DNA of 64,000 nucleotides from HLUCCA09 sp038745585. GTDB lineage: Bacteria; Pseudomonadota; Alphaproteobacteria; Rhodobacterales; Rhodobacteraceae. The first letter of the stretch is position 1; the number at the start of each line of letters is the position of its first letter. The stretch lies in the NCBI GenBank assembly GCA_038745585.1, contig JBCDLH010000011.1, forward strand, positions 62,001-126,000. Reading direction: 5' to 3'. This document shows positions 1 through 8,410 of the stretch, one piece after another. Below the pieces are notes generated by a model, which worked only from the letters and a program-made list of their open reading frames with translations, was not told the DNA's origin and ran no database searches. The position numbers were made by a program, and so were the translations under genes.

Positions 1-346
1 CGCGGACGCCTGCGCCGATCTGGGTCTGCGCCGTCGGGCGCAGGAAGTACCAGAGCGGCGCGAAGCCTGCATGTTTGCCCAGAACGCCCGACATGTCCGC
101 GGTCTCGACCTCGCCCTCGGAGGTGATGGTCAACGTATGGCCCTCGCCCGAGAACGACACCAGCATGACCTGGTTCATGTGCTGGTCGTCATAGTCGAGC
201 TCGCGCGTGCCGCCTTCGATCCGGGTCGACCAGGTCAGCACCGATTGCCCGAGCCGGCTTTTGGGCGTCAAGCGAAGCTGCTGCAGGCCGTAGGCCACGG
301 GCGTGGTGTAGTTGTAGGTCGTGACGTGCCGGATGCTGAGCCGCAT
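1..346 (-). CDS. Transglutaminase-like cysteine protease family protein, N-terminal part (cut by window edge)
   Basis: Only the first 115 residues are in the window; the gene runs off the left end. Reading from the ATG at 346 gives a start IRHVTTYNYTTPVAYGLQQL, the typical Bact_transglu_N beta-sandwich that precedes the transglutaminase-like catalytic domain in this family. The catalytic Cys/His/Asp lie outside the window, so activity cannot be judged. It starts 7 bases after the stop of the alpha-E gene and follows the ATP-grasp gene, the standard three-gene order for this cassette. The biochemical role of the cassette is not established; family work predicts peptide or amide-bond synthesis and hydrolysis. 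Confidence 0.85.
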   Translation of the reverse strand, partial: MRLSIRHVTTYNYTTPVAYGLQQLRLTPKSRLGQSVLTWSTRIEGGTRELDYDDQHMNQVMLVSFSGEGHTLTITSEGEVETADMSGVLGKHAGFAPLWYFLRPTAQTQIGAGVR

Positions 347-353
347 TATTTCG

Positions 354-1298
354 TTACCCGTAGAACCTGTAATCGCGCTCGATCTGGCCGGCGAGATTGC
401 CGATATCGCCCAGGAAGTCGACAATGAACTCGTGCAAACCGGAATCGAAGATCGACTCTGTCGAGGCCGAGGAAAGCCGGCCCATCAGCGCTTCGGATTG
501 CTCCTGACAGGGGTGGCGCGTGGCGTATTCCTTTTCGAGGTAGCTCAGATTTGCGGCCATCTTGGCGGTGCAAAAGGCTAGGCTGCGGGGCATGCGGCCA
601 TCGAGGATCAGGAAATCCGCGATGCCGACAGGCGTCACGTCGGCGCCATTGAGCCAGCGATAGCTGCGCAACCCGCCGACCGAGCGCAGGATGTTTTCCC
701 ATTGGACGTTGTCGAGGGTCGAGCCGATCTGACTGATCGAGGGGAGCAGCACGTAGTACTTGACGTCGAGGATGCGCGCGGTGTTGTCGGCGCGTTCGAT
801 GAACGTACCGAGGCGGGCAAAGTTAAAAATATCGTTGCGCAGCATTGTGCCGTGGAGCGCGCCTCGCACGAGGGCCGATTGCTGGCGGATGACCGAGAGG
901 ACCTCGGGCAGATCACGGTCCTTGACCGGCCGTGTCAGGAGGCGCTTGGCCTCCATCCAGCACTCGTTCGTCGCCTCCCAGACCTCGCGGCTGAGCGCGG
1001 TGCGTACGAGGCGCGCATTGTTGCGCGCGGCCTCGATGCTGGCCAACACATTCGACGGATTGGCCTTGTCGCGCAGCATAAAGTCGATTGCGTTAGCCTG
1101 GCTGAACGTGTCGTAGCGCGCCGTGTAGGCGCCGCGCATTCCCGCGGCGTCGAGCACGCTTGCCCATTCGTCATCGGAGTTCGAAGGGCGGGTCAGCGCG
1201 ATGCGGAACCCGGCCTCAATGAGCCGCGTCGTGTTCTCGCTTCGCTCCAGATAGCGGAACATCCACATCAGCCCGCCGGCTGTTTTGCCGAGCATCAT
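354..1298 (-). CDS. Alpha-E domain-containing protein (DUF403)
   Basis: 314 residues, all-helical alpha-E family. The N-terminus MLGKTAGGLMWMFRYLERSE is close to the family signature. I start at the first of two adjacent ATGs (1298); a longer reading frame upstream is Arg/Ala/Gly-rich and unlike the family. It is the middle gene of the cassette ATP-grasp, alpha-E, transglutaminase. Alpha-E proteins have no known enzymatic activity of their own and are thought to partner the ATP-grasp ligase. The 241-base gap to the upstream ATP-grasp gene holds a copy of the dispersed repeat, so this gene may have its own promoter. Confidence 0.88.
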   Translation of the reverse strand: MMLGKTAGGLMWMFRYLERSENTTRLIEAGFRIALTRPSNSDDEWASVLDAAGMRGAYTARYDTFSQANAIDFMLRDKANPSNVLASIEAARNNARLVRTALSREVWEATNECWMEAKRLLTRPVKDRDLPEVLSVIRQQSALVRGALHGTMLRNDIFNFARLGTFIERADNTARILDVKYYVLLPSISQIGSTLDNVQWENILRSVGGLRSYRWLNGADVTPVGIADFLILDGRMPRSLAFCTAKMAANLSYLEKEYATRHPCQEQSEALMGRLSSASTESIFDSGLHEFIVDFLGDIGNLAGQIERDYRFYG

Positions 1299-1350
1299 TG
1301 CTCTACGCCCCGACCCGCCGGCGCGCGCGCGGGGCGGGCGCACCAAAAGA

Positions 1351-1372
1351 CGATATTTGAAGCAAGAAGAAG
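1351..1372 (+). repeat. Dispersed intergenic motif, copy A
   Basis: Twenty-two bases whose core is GATATTTGAAGCAAGAAG. Closely similar stretches occur at 11692, 41068 and 44207, always between genes. This copy lies in the gap between the alpha-E and ATP-grasp genes and reads antisense to them. It lacks the GCCTCCGGCG-like left part seen in the copies near 41055 and 44194. Function unknown. Confidence 0.7.
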
Positions 1373-1539
1373 CGGGGGGCGGGGCGCGCAGCCGCTGCGG
1401 GGGGCGCCGGCAGATGGCGTGGCTGAGGCGGCGAGACCGCGAGGGGTCGATGCGGAGCCGGTCACGGGCGCGCGCTCGGGGCCGAGGTGGGGGACGATGT
1501 CGGCGACGGAAGCGGGCGCATTCACACGGGCGTTTCCGG

Positions 1540-2967
1540 TCATTCTTCCAGCACCCAGGTGTCTTTGGTGCCTCCGCCTTGCGACGAGTTGACGACGAGC
1601 GAGCCCTTTTTCAGCGCCACGCGGGTCAGGCCGCCCGGGGTGATGTCGATACCGTTGGGGCTCACGAGCACGAAGGGGCGCAGATCGACATGGCGCGGAG
1701 CGAGGCCCGCCTTGGTCAGGATGGGAACGGTCGAGAGCGCCAATGTGGGCTGCGCAATGTAGTTGCCAGGCCTGGCTTCGAGCTTGGTTCGGAAGGCCGC
1801 GATCTCCTTTTTCGAAGCGGCCGGGCCGACAAGCATGCCATAGCCGCCCGAGCCGTGAACCTCTTTCACCACGAGGTCGCTCAGGTGGTCGAGGACATAG
1901 GCGAGGCTGTCGGGTTCGGCGCAGCGCCAGGTCGGCACGTTTTTCAGAAGCGCGGTTTCCCCGGTATAGAACTCCACGATATCGGGCATGTAGGAGTAGA
2001 TCGCTTTATCGTCTGCGATCCCAGTGCCAGGCGCGTTCGCCAGCGTGATCCCGCCCGCGCGGTAGACGTCGAAGAGGCCGGGCACGCCGAGCATGCTGTC
2101 GGGGTTAAAGTTGAGCGGGTCGAGGAAATCATCGTCCACCCGCCGGTAGAGCACGTCGATCGGCTGATATCCGCGGGTCGTGCGCATCGCGATGCGGCCG
2201 TTCTCGACGCGCAGGTCGTGGCCCTCGACGAGTTGCGCGCCAGAATTGTCCGCCAGGAACGAATGCTCGAAATAGGCGGAATTGTGTATGCCGGGCGTGA
2301 GGATCGCGAGCGTCGGCTTATCGGCACAGCGCGGCGGCGCAGAGGCGCAGAGCGAGCGCGAGAGGCGGGTCGGATAATTCTGCACCGGCTGCACGCGGAT
2401 CTGTCCGAAAAGCTCGGGAAACATCTGCAGCATCGTCTCCCGATTCTCGAGCATATAAGAGACGCCCGAGGGCGTCCGGGCATTGTCCTCAAGAACGAAG
2501 AAATCGTCCTCCCCGGTGCGCACCAGGTCGACCCCGACGATATGGGTATAGACATTGCCCGGTGGCGTGACGCCGATCATCTGCGGCAGGAACGCGTCGT
2601 TCTTAGCGATCAGACTTTCGGGGATGCGGCCCGCGCGGATGATCTCCTGTCGGTGATAGATATCGTAGAGAAAGGCGTTGATCGCGCGCACCCGCTGCTC
2701 GATGCCGCGCGTCAGCCGCGCCCATTCGCGGCCCGAGATGATGCGGGGCACAATGTCGAAGGGGATAAGACGCTCATCGGCCTCGGCTGCTCCGTAGACG
2801 TTAAAGGTGATCCCGGTGCGGCGGAAAAACCCTTCGGCCTCCGCGGCTTTGCGGTGTAATCGCTTTGGGTCTTCGCCCTCGAACCAGTCGCAATAGGCGG
2901 CGTAGGGGCGGCGTGGCGGCGCGCCTTCGTGGCCCAATTCATCAAAGAACGGCGGTGTGTCGGACAT
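1540..2967 (-). CDS. Circularly permuted type 2 ATP-grasp protein
   Basis: 475 residues, matching the DUF404/DUF407 circularly permuted ATP-grasp family, which is predicted to join an acid and an amine using ATP. Typical stretches are visible: the FFRRTGITFNVYG start, DLVRTGEDDFFVLEDNARTP and the C-terminal VVNSSQGGGTKDTWVLEE. I chose ATG 2967 because AGGCGG stands just ahead of it; an upstream in-frame start adds 12 residues without a better ribosome site. It leads the alpha-E and transglutaminase genes. The substrate is unknown. Confidence 0.9.
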   Translation of the reverse strand: MSDTPPFFDELGHEGAPPRRPYAAYCDWFEGEDPKRLHRKAAEAEGFFRRTGITFNVYGAAEADERLIPFDIVPRIISGREWARLTRGIEQRVRAINAFLYDIYHRQEIIRAGRIPESLIAKNDAFLPQMIGVTPPGNVYTHIVGVDLVRTGEDDFFVLEDNARTPSGVSYMLENRETMLQMFPELFGQIRVQPVQNYPTRLSRSLCASAPPRCADKPTLAILTPGIHNSAYFEHSFLADNSGAQLVEGHDLRVENGRIAMRTTRGYQPIDVLYRRVDDDFLDPLNFNPDSMLGVPGLFDVYRAGGITLANAPGTGIADDKAIYSYMPDIVEFYTGETALLKNVPTWRCAEPDSLAYVLDHLSDLVVKEVHGSGGYGMLVGPAASKKEIAAFRTKLEARPGNYIAQPTLALSTVPILTKAGLAPRHVDLRPFVLVSPNGIDITPGGLTRVALKKGSLVVNSSQGGGTKDTWVLEE

Positions 2968-3083
2968 GCCGCCTAAACTGCGATGCGGGGCGGGCGGCTG
3001 CAAGGCGGCCCCGTCGGTCTGGCAATGGCCGCCTGGAAATTGTGCAACAGGCCGTTTTCGGCGTGCATAACGTTCCGGTTTGC

Positions 3084-3539
3084 CTAATAATCAGGCAGGT
3101 GCGGGACTTCGAGCCAGAGCGTGACCGGCCCGTCATTGACCAGATCGACCTGCATATCGGCGCCGAAGCGGCCTGTTTCGACCGGCACGCCGAGGCCGGC
3201 GAGCGCATGCGCGAAGTACAGATAGAGGCGCTCCCCCTCTTCGGGTGGGGCGGCGGCGGAAAAGCCCGGGCGATTGCCACGAGCCGTGTCGGCGGCGAGG
3301 GTGAACTGCGAGACGACGAGCGCGCCGCCGCCAGTGTCGAGGAGCGCGCGGTTCATCTTGCCAGCCTCGTCCTTAAAGATGCGGAGCCGGGCGAGCTTAG
3401 CGGCGAGCTTCTCCGCCTCGGCCTCGGTGTCGCCGCCCATCGCGCAGACCAGAGCGAGAGCGCCCGCGCCGGTCCGCCCGACAACCTCGTCGGCGACGCG
3501 GACTTCGGCCCGCGCGACGCGCTGGATTAGGGCTCTCAC
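3084..3539 (-). CDS. dtd: D-aminoacyl-tRNA deacylase
   Basis: 151 residues, the usual Dtd length. It hydrolyses D-amino acids, and mischarged glycine, from tRNA. The two active-site motifs are present: SQFTL at about residues 78-82 and NDGPVT near residue 136, the bacterial form of the Gly-cisPro containing NxGPVT motif. The start is GTG at 3539 and overlaps the TGA of the zinc-ribbon gene (GTGA, 4 bases), so the two are translationally coupled. It is the last gene of the tightly spaced row that begins near 10.8 kb. Confidence 0.95.
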   Translation of the reverse strand: MRALIQRVARAEVRVADEVVGRTGAGALALVCAMGGDTEAEAEKLAAKLARLRIFKDEAGKMNRALLDTGGGALVVSQFTLAADTARGNRPGFSAAAPPEEGERLYLYFAHALAGLGVPVETGRFGADMQVDLVNDGPVTLWLEVPHLPDY

Positions 3540-4690
3540 GCGCCGCCGAAGGCGTCAAATCCGCCCGCTTCGTTGACAGCCCAGAGATAGCCGAGCGCGC
3601 CTGCGACGAGGAGGCCGAGAAGGACAGCAAAGGCGATCTTCCAAACAGAATAGGGCCGCTCGCCCTGCACCCGCCCGGTCTGGCCGTTGACGAGACAGCG
3701 ATAGCTCTCGCCGCGATAGCGGTAGGCGGCTGTCCAGACCGGCAACAGGATATGCTTGAACGTAACGTCCGAGACATCCGTCTCGACATGGTGCACGCGC
3801 TGCCGGTCACCGCCGATGTCAAAGCGCACGTCGCGCTCGATGATCCGGTCCATCTGGGCGCGGGCGTCGACGAAAGCGTCGCGCAATTCGACGGTGTAGC
3901 CTTCGGCGCGGAAGCCGGCGAGGTATTGCGGGCTGTAGGGTTCCAGCGCGCCGAGATCCCAGGGCGGCAGCGCATCGGCGAAGCGCTTGGGCAGGGAACG
4001 CGCGCCAAGGACGAGCACATCGTCGAAAAAGCGCGCGACGCGGCCGCGCTTTGGCGTCCAGCGGACCTTGGCGACCTGCCGCGTCTGGCGCTTGCCGTTC
4101 ACCGTGACGGTACGCGTGACGTAATAGACCGTGCCGCGCTCGCCGGAGTAACGGCTCTTTGTGTCGGCATCGAACGTCCAATAGGGAACGTAGATCCCGC
4201 TCATGGGGCGGCCCTTGCGCGCATAATCCTGGAGCCCGTTGGGCGCGAACCAGAGCTTGCCGAACCACGCCTCCATGGCGTCATGGGCGGCGGGTTCGTC
4301 AAACTGAAAGGGGAGGACGCCTTTGGGCTTGATGTGTCGGTGCACGCCCGTATCGGTGACAACCGGGGTCGCGCAAAACGGGCACTCGGCGGCGTGGACC
4401 TCGGGTTCAAACGCGACCTGTGCACCGCAATTCGAGCAGTCGAGGACGCGGGTCTCCTCGATCTCGGCCTCGGGCAGGCGCTGGGCGAGGGCCGTCTCGA
4501 AGTCGAGCTCTTTAAGGGCGCCCGATCGGCCATGGCCTGCCGAAAGCTCCTGGCGCGCGCCGCAATGGGCGCAGATGAGATCGCCTGCCGCCGGGTCGAA
4601 GCGGAGGTCGCCGCCGCAACTGTCGCAGGGAAACTCGCTGGTCGCGGCGGCCATGTCCGCGGGCAACTCGGTCTCGTCGATTTCTGGCAC
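3536..4690 (-). CDS. Double zinc-ribbon membrane-anchored protein (TFIIB-type zinc finger)
   Basis: 384 residues from the GTG at 4690, chosen because GGAG lies 8 bases ahead; an in-frame GTG at 4723 has no ribosome site. Two zinc ribbons are plain: Cys22/25/40/43 and Cys85/88/103/106. A soluble middle domain follows, then one hydrophobic helix near the C-terminus (about residues 350-372). Homologues are often misannotated as PriA-like helicases because of the zinc ribbons; no helicase motif is present. It follows the SPFH/GYF gene and is coupled to dtd. A structural or scaffold role at the membrane is my inference. Confidence 0.8.
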   Translation of the reverse strand: MPEIDETELPADMAAATSEFPCDSCGGDLRFDPAAGDLICAHCGARQELSAGHGRSGALKELDFETALAQRLPEAEIEETRVLDCSNCGAQVAFEPEVHAAECPFCATPVVTDTGVHRHIKPKGVLPFQFDEPAAHDAMEAWFGKLWFAPNGLQDYARKGRPMSGIYVPYWTFDADTKSRYSGERGTVYYVTRTVTVNGKRQTRQVAKVRWTPKRGRVARFFDDVLVLGARSLPKRFADALPPWDLGALEPYSPQYLAGFRAEGYTVELRDAFVDARAQMDRIIERDVRFDIGGDRQRVHHVETDVSDVTFKHILLPVWTAAYRYRGESYRCLVNGQTGRVQGERPYSVWKIAFAVLLGLLVAGALGYLWAVNEAGGFDAFGGA

Positions 4691-4732
4691 GTTGGTTTCT
4701 CCGCTCCCTCGCCTGCGCGACACGCGTCCGGA

Positions 4733-5893
4733 TCAGACCGGAGGCGGTGGCGGAGGCGGGGGCGGCTGAACGGTAAAGAGTTGCGCAAGCTCGAGAACAT
4801 CCTCGGCTTCAAGCCAGCCATCTTGGCCCGGGGTCCAGACCATGGTGCTGCGCTTCAACCCGCCCTCCTGCGCCATGCGGCCCATATCGGCGCGGCTGAA
4901 AGGGCCCTTGGTCTTGCCGTTTTCGGCGATGTGCCAGACATGCTCCACGGGCGGCGGCGGCGGCGGTGCCGCTTGTGCGGGCGAGGATGTGGCCACGCCC
5001 GGCTGGCCCGGGCGCGCCGATTGCGGAGCAGCACCCCAGGGGCCCATCTGCATACCCGCCATCGCCATGCCCATCCCCATGCCGAGCCCGGCGCCCATGC
5101 CTGCGCCTGCGCCGCCGGGATTGTTGGCAGCCGACGTCATGGCTTCGGCGGCCGAGTATTGCGTGAACTTGCCGAGATCGCCCGCCAAGCCCATCGACGT
5201 GCGCTTGTCGAGCGCGGCCTCCACCGCGGGCGGCAACGAGATGTTTTCGATGTAGAACTCGGGCATGACCAATCCGTACTCGGCGACGACCTTTGAGACT
5301 TCGGCGGCGATGAGCTTGCCCATATCGGCGGTGTTGGCGGCCATATCGAGGACGGGGATGCCCGAGGCGGCCATTACGCGGGAGCTTTCCTGCACGATGA
5401 TGTTGCGGATCTGAAAGGTGATCTCGGCGGTGGTGAACTCGCCATCGGTGCCCACGATCTCGCGTAGGAAAAGTGCGGGGTCGGTCACCTTGATGGTGTA
5501 GGTCCCAAAAGCGCGGATCCGTGTCGGCCCAAACTCGGGATCACGCAGCATGATCGGGTTCTTCGTGCCCCATTTGAGGTCGGTGAAGCGGTTGGTGTTG
5601 ACGAAATAGATCTCCGACTTGAACGGGCTCTTAAAGCCATGATGCCAGTGCTGGAGCGTCGTCATGATGGGCATGTTGTTGGTCTCGAGCATGTAGAGGC
5701 CGGGCGTAAACACATCCGCCAACTGCCCCTCATGGACAAAGACCGCCGATTGCCCCTCGCGCACCGTGAGCTTCGCGCCATACTTGATCTCATGACCCTC
5801 GCGCTCGAACCGCCAGACCAGGGTGTCGCGGGTATTGTCCGTCCAGTGAATGACGTCGATGAACTGACCGGAAAGAAAGTCGAAGATGCCCAT
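4733..5893 (-). CDS. SPFH-domain protein with C-terminal GYF_2 domain (YdjI / virion-core type)
   Basis: 386 residues. Residues 1 to about 240 form the SPFH (band 7) part of the YdjI type. Then come a Gly/Met-rich linker (about 250-285), a first proline run (six Pro near 315), a GYF_2/DUF4339 domain (about 320-375, with VWHIAENGKTKGPFSRADM) and a final tail of nine prolines and a valine. AGGAGA precedes the ATG. GYF domains bind proline-rich peptides, so self-association within SPFH oligomers is possible (inference). Relatives sit beside zinc-ribbon and TelA-type stress genes, as here. Confidence 0.85.
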   Translation of the reverse strand: MGIFDFLSGQFIDVIHWTDNTRDTLVWRFEREGHEIKYGAKLTVREGQSAVFVHEGQLADVFTPGLYMLETNNMPIMTTLQHWHHGFKSPFKSEIYFVNTNRFTDLKWGTKNPIMLRDPEFGPTRIRAFGTYTIKVTDPALFLREIVGTDGEFTTAEITFQIRNIIVQESSRVMAASGIPVLDMAANTADMGKLIAAEVSKVVAEYGLVMPEFYIENISLPPAVEAALDKRTSMGLAGDLGKFTQYSAAEAMTSAANNPGGAGAGMGAGLGMGMGMAMAGMQMGPWGAAPQSARPGQPGVATSSPAQAAPPPPPPVEHVWHIAENGKTKGPFSRADMGRMAQEGGLKRSTMVWTPGQDGWLEAEDVLELAQLFTVQPPPPPPPPPV

Positions 5894-5973
5894 ATTGGTC
5901 TCCTGGATTCCGTGCGCGACGGCGGCGCGCTAACTATAGCGGCCAGTCTGCGCGGGGGCGAGCCTGTCTCCCA

Positions 5974-7455
5974 TTATGCGACGGCGAGGTATGTAAGTAC
6001 GCCGATCGCGGCTGCATAGGTGAGACCGGGGGCGAGGGTCCGGCGGAGGACCTTGCCCTCCTGCCCGAGGATGCCGACGGTCGCGGCGCCTGCGATGATG
6101 TTGTGGGGCGCGAGGACGTTGCCGATGGCCGAGCCCGCGCCCTGCGCCGCGGCCATGGTGAGCGGGGTGAGGCCCAAGCTCGCCGCCGCCGAGAGCTGTA
6201 GCTCGGTGAAGAGGATGTTCGAGGTCGTGGCGGAGCCGGTGACGAAGGTGCCAAGCACGCCAACGAAGGGCGCCAAGAGGGGCCAGACCACGCCCGTCGT
6301 CGCCGCCGCTTCGGCAAGCGTCCCGATCATGCCCGCATGGAGCATGACGCGGGAGAGCGCCAGCATGGCAAAGAGCGCGACGGCGACCAGGACGATCTGC
6401 TTGAGGGCCTCCCAGAGCGCCCCTGGAAGCGCGGCGGCGTGCCGCGTGGCAAGGGCCGCAGCGATAAGGCCGGCAAAGAGGAGCGTGCCGGGGTGATAGA
6501 GCGGCGCGATGGTGCCGGAAAAGCCGCCCGGCAGCGACCAGGCCAGAGTATAGGACGAGAGCGCGCCCTGCACCGGGCCGACGAGGCGGGTCAGAAAGAC
6601 GAGGATCAGGATCGCGAGATACGGCGCGGCGTCTGCCATCAAGCTCCGGGGCATCGGCCTGTCGCTGCGCGGCCCATACCGGCTCAGGAAAACGACAAAG
6701 ACGGCTCCGCCGATTAACGCGCCGCCAAGGCTCGGCAATTCGGGCCCGACAAAAGCCGCTAGCGCCATAGACGGCACGAAGAAACACAGGCAGGCAAGCG
6801 CCGCCCAAGCGATGTCGCGCACGCGGAGCCGCCCCGGTTCGGCCACATAGAGCGCAAGGAGGAGGAGCGCGGGCGCCAGCAGCGCGTGAAGGAGTGTGAT
6901 GGTAAAGGCAAGGTCCTGTGCGGGCAGGCCCGAGACCGTGACCTGCGCCAGCGTCGGTGTGCCTACCGCGCCAAAGGAGACGCCCGCAGCGTGGCCCAAA
7001 AGCGCGAGGATCACCGCCCGCACCGGCGAAAACCCCAGAGCTGCGAGCAGGGGCGCGGCAAGGGCGACGGGCGTGCCAAAACCCGCCGCACCCTCGATAA
7101 AGAGCCCAAAGAACCAGGCGATCAGTATGACTTGGAGCCGCCGATCCGTCGTCAGCCCACCGAGCGCATCGCGGATACGGCCAACGGCGCCCGTCGCGCC
7201 TTGATAGGCGTGGAGGACAAGCGCAGGCAAGATCATCCACAGGATGTTCGCGGTTGTGAAGGCGGCCTCCGCCAACGTGCCCAAAGCTGCGGGGGCGAGA
7301 CCGCCAGGTGCTGCCGAACTCAGATCGAAGACGGTCAGCGCAAGGAGGATCGCGCTCGCGAGCCCCAGCGCGCCCGCCCGAGCCGCCGACAAGTGCAGCG
7401 CGCCGATCCCGGCGAGCACGACCACGATGGGAAGGGCCGCGAGGGCGGCGTTCAT
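5974..7455 (-). CDS. L-lactate permease-family transporter (LctP)
   Basis: 493 residues with roughly 12-13 hydrophobic helices, consistent with the LctP family of lactate/glycolate:proton symporters. Family-like segments include EGAAGFGTPVALAAPLLAAL (about residues 120-140) and GSATTSNILFTELQ (about 410-425). Somewhat shorter than E. coli LldP (551). It sits 4 bases after the DUF2927 gene in the minus-strand row, an unexpected place for a carbon-source carrier. Given the bhc cluster 30 kb away, glycolate is a possible substrate, but nothing in the sequence fixes that. Confidence 0.85.
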   Translation of the reverse strand: MNAALAALPIVVVLAGIGALHLSAARAGALGLASAILLALTVFDLSSAAPGGLAPAALGTLAEAAFTTANILWMILPALVLHAYQGATGAVGRIRDALGGLTTDRRLQVILIAWFFGLFIEGAAGFGTPVALAAPLLAALGFSPVRAVILALLGHAAGVSFGAVGTPTLAQVTVSGLPAQDLAFTITLLHALLAPALLLLALYVAEPGRLRVRDIAWAALACLCFFVPSMALAAFVGPELPSLGGALIGGAVFVVFLSRYGPRSDRPMPRSLMADAAPYLAILILVFLTRLVGPVQGALSSYTLAWSLPGGFSGTIAPLYHPGTLLFAGLIAAALATRHAAALPGALWEALKQIVLVAVALFAMLALSRVMLHAGMIGTLAEAAATTGVVWPLLAPFVGVLGTFVTGSATTSNILFTELQLSAAASLGLTPLTMAAAQGAGSAIGNVLAPHNIIAGAATVGILGQEGKVLRRTLAPGLTYAAAIGVLTYLAVA

Positions 7456-7459
7456 GCGC

Positions 7460-8404
7460 TCAGGAGGGGCCGCCGACGAGTTCGTCGGCGATCTCTTCGG
7501 CGATCGGGCCGGCTTCGGCGCTCGTCATCCCCGGTCGTAGCCGTGGATCGTAAAGCATCCGCAGCAAAAGCTCGTCATGGGTCGTCAGCAGCGCAAACTC
7601 CTCGTCGTCGTTAAAGATCGACGGCCGGGCGCGCGGGCTGTCATTTGCAAGGCCCAGCCCCTGCGCGATCTCTTCCTGCAAGCACGAGAGGCGGAGAAGA
7701 TCGGGATGCTCTGCCCGGATCACGGCAACGGCGTTGACATAGTCGCTCGAGGCGCCCTGGGAAAACGCAAAGACGAGGCAAAAGGTAGAGCGCGACATGT
7801 TCTCTACGGTTCGGATGACCGTGTCGCTCACGCCCGGGACGAGCGCTCGCAGCTCGTCGCCATAGGCGCGGCGCTCGTCTTCGGTCAGCACGAGCACATG
7901 GAAGTTTCCGCCGCGCCGCACGGTCGTGATCGGATGTCCCGTTGCCCGGGCCAGACGGCGGACATAGCTCTGGACGGCCGCGCTGTCGCGATCGCGGATT
8001 TCCCGCGCGACCATAGCGCCGTATGTCACCTCCACACGCACAGGCCGAGCCCAGCGGCGCAGGCGGCTCTGCGTCTCGCGGGCGACCATGATCCCGGCAC
8101 GCTCGGTGTACTCGTCAAAGAGCGCGATGCGCACGAAGTTCTCGGTCAGCATCCGTGCGTTAAAGGGTGTGTCGGGCCCGCCGCCATCCTGGCGAAGGAG
8201 CCCGCGCGCCAAAAGATCGGCCTGCACGCGGGCATAGTAGCGGCTGAGCGCAAGGCTTGCTGCGCTCGGCGCGGGGATCGGTGCCTCGGGCGTGACCGCG
8301 CGGGCAGGGCGCTCCGGCGGATTAGGCGAGACCGACACGCCACTGGGCACGCAGCCCGCGAGCGCGATTATCATGCCAGCCGTGATCCCGAGCCCCGTCC
8401 GCAT
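7460..8404 (-). CDS. DUF2927 domain lipoprotein
   Basis: 314 residues. The start is a lipoprotein signal peptide with lipobox LAGC, lipidated Cys at 18, then a proline-rich linker to about residue 50. The rest fits DUF2927, with a protease-like stretch CLQEEIAQGLGLANDSP near residue 240 that resembles the metallopeptidase helix region. It begins 6 bases after the telA stop, with AAGGCG as ribosome site, so it is cotranscribed with telA. Function unknown; an envelope location follows from the lipobox. Confidence 0.82.
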   Translation of the reverse strand: MRTGLGITAGMIIALAGCVPSGVSVSPNPPERPARAVTPEAPIPAPSAASLALSRYYARVQADLLARGLLRQDGGGPDTPFNARMLTENFVRIALFDEYTERAGIMVARETQSRLRRWARPVRVEVTYGAMVAREIRDRDSAAVQSYVRRLARATGHPITTVRRGGNFHVLVLTEDERRAYGDELRALVPGVSDTVIRTVENMSRSTFCLVFAFSQGASSDYVNAVAVIRAEHPDLLRLSCLQEEIAQGLGLANDSPRARPSIFNDDEEFALLTTHDELLLRMLYDPRLRPGMTSAEAGPIAEEIADELVGGPS

Positions 8405-8410
8405 CGCGCC

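Noticed and set aside
1285..2859. 524-codon plus-strand open frame over the ATP-grasp gene
   Set aside because: Antisense shadow; the minus-strand protein is full length with family motifs and a ribosome site.
3752..5296. 514-codon plus-strand open frame over the zinc-ribbon and SPFH genes
   Set aside because: Spans two well-supported minus-strand genes, is low-complexity in Arg/Ala/Gly and has no recognisable domain.
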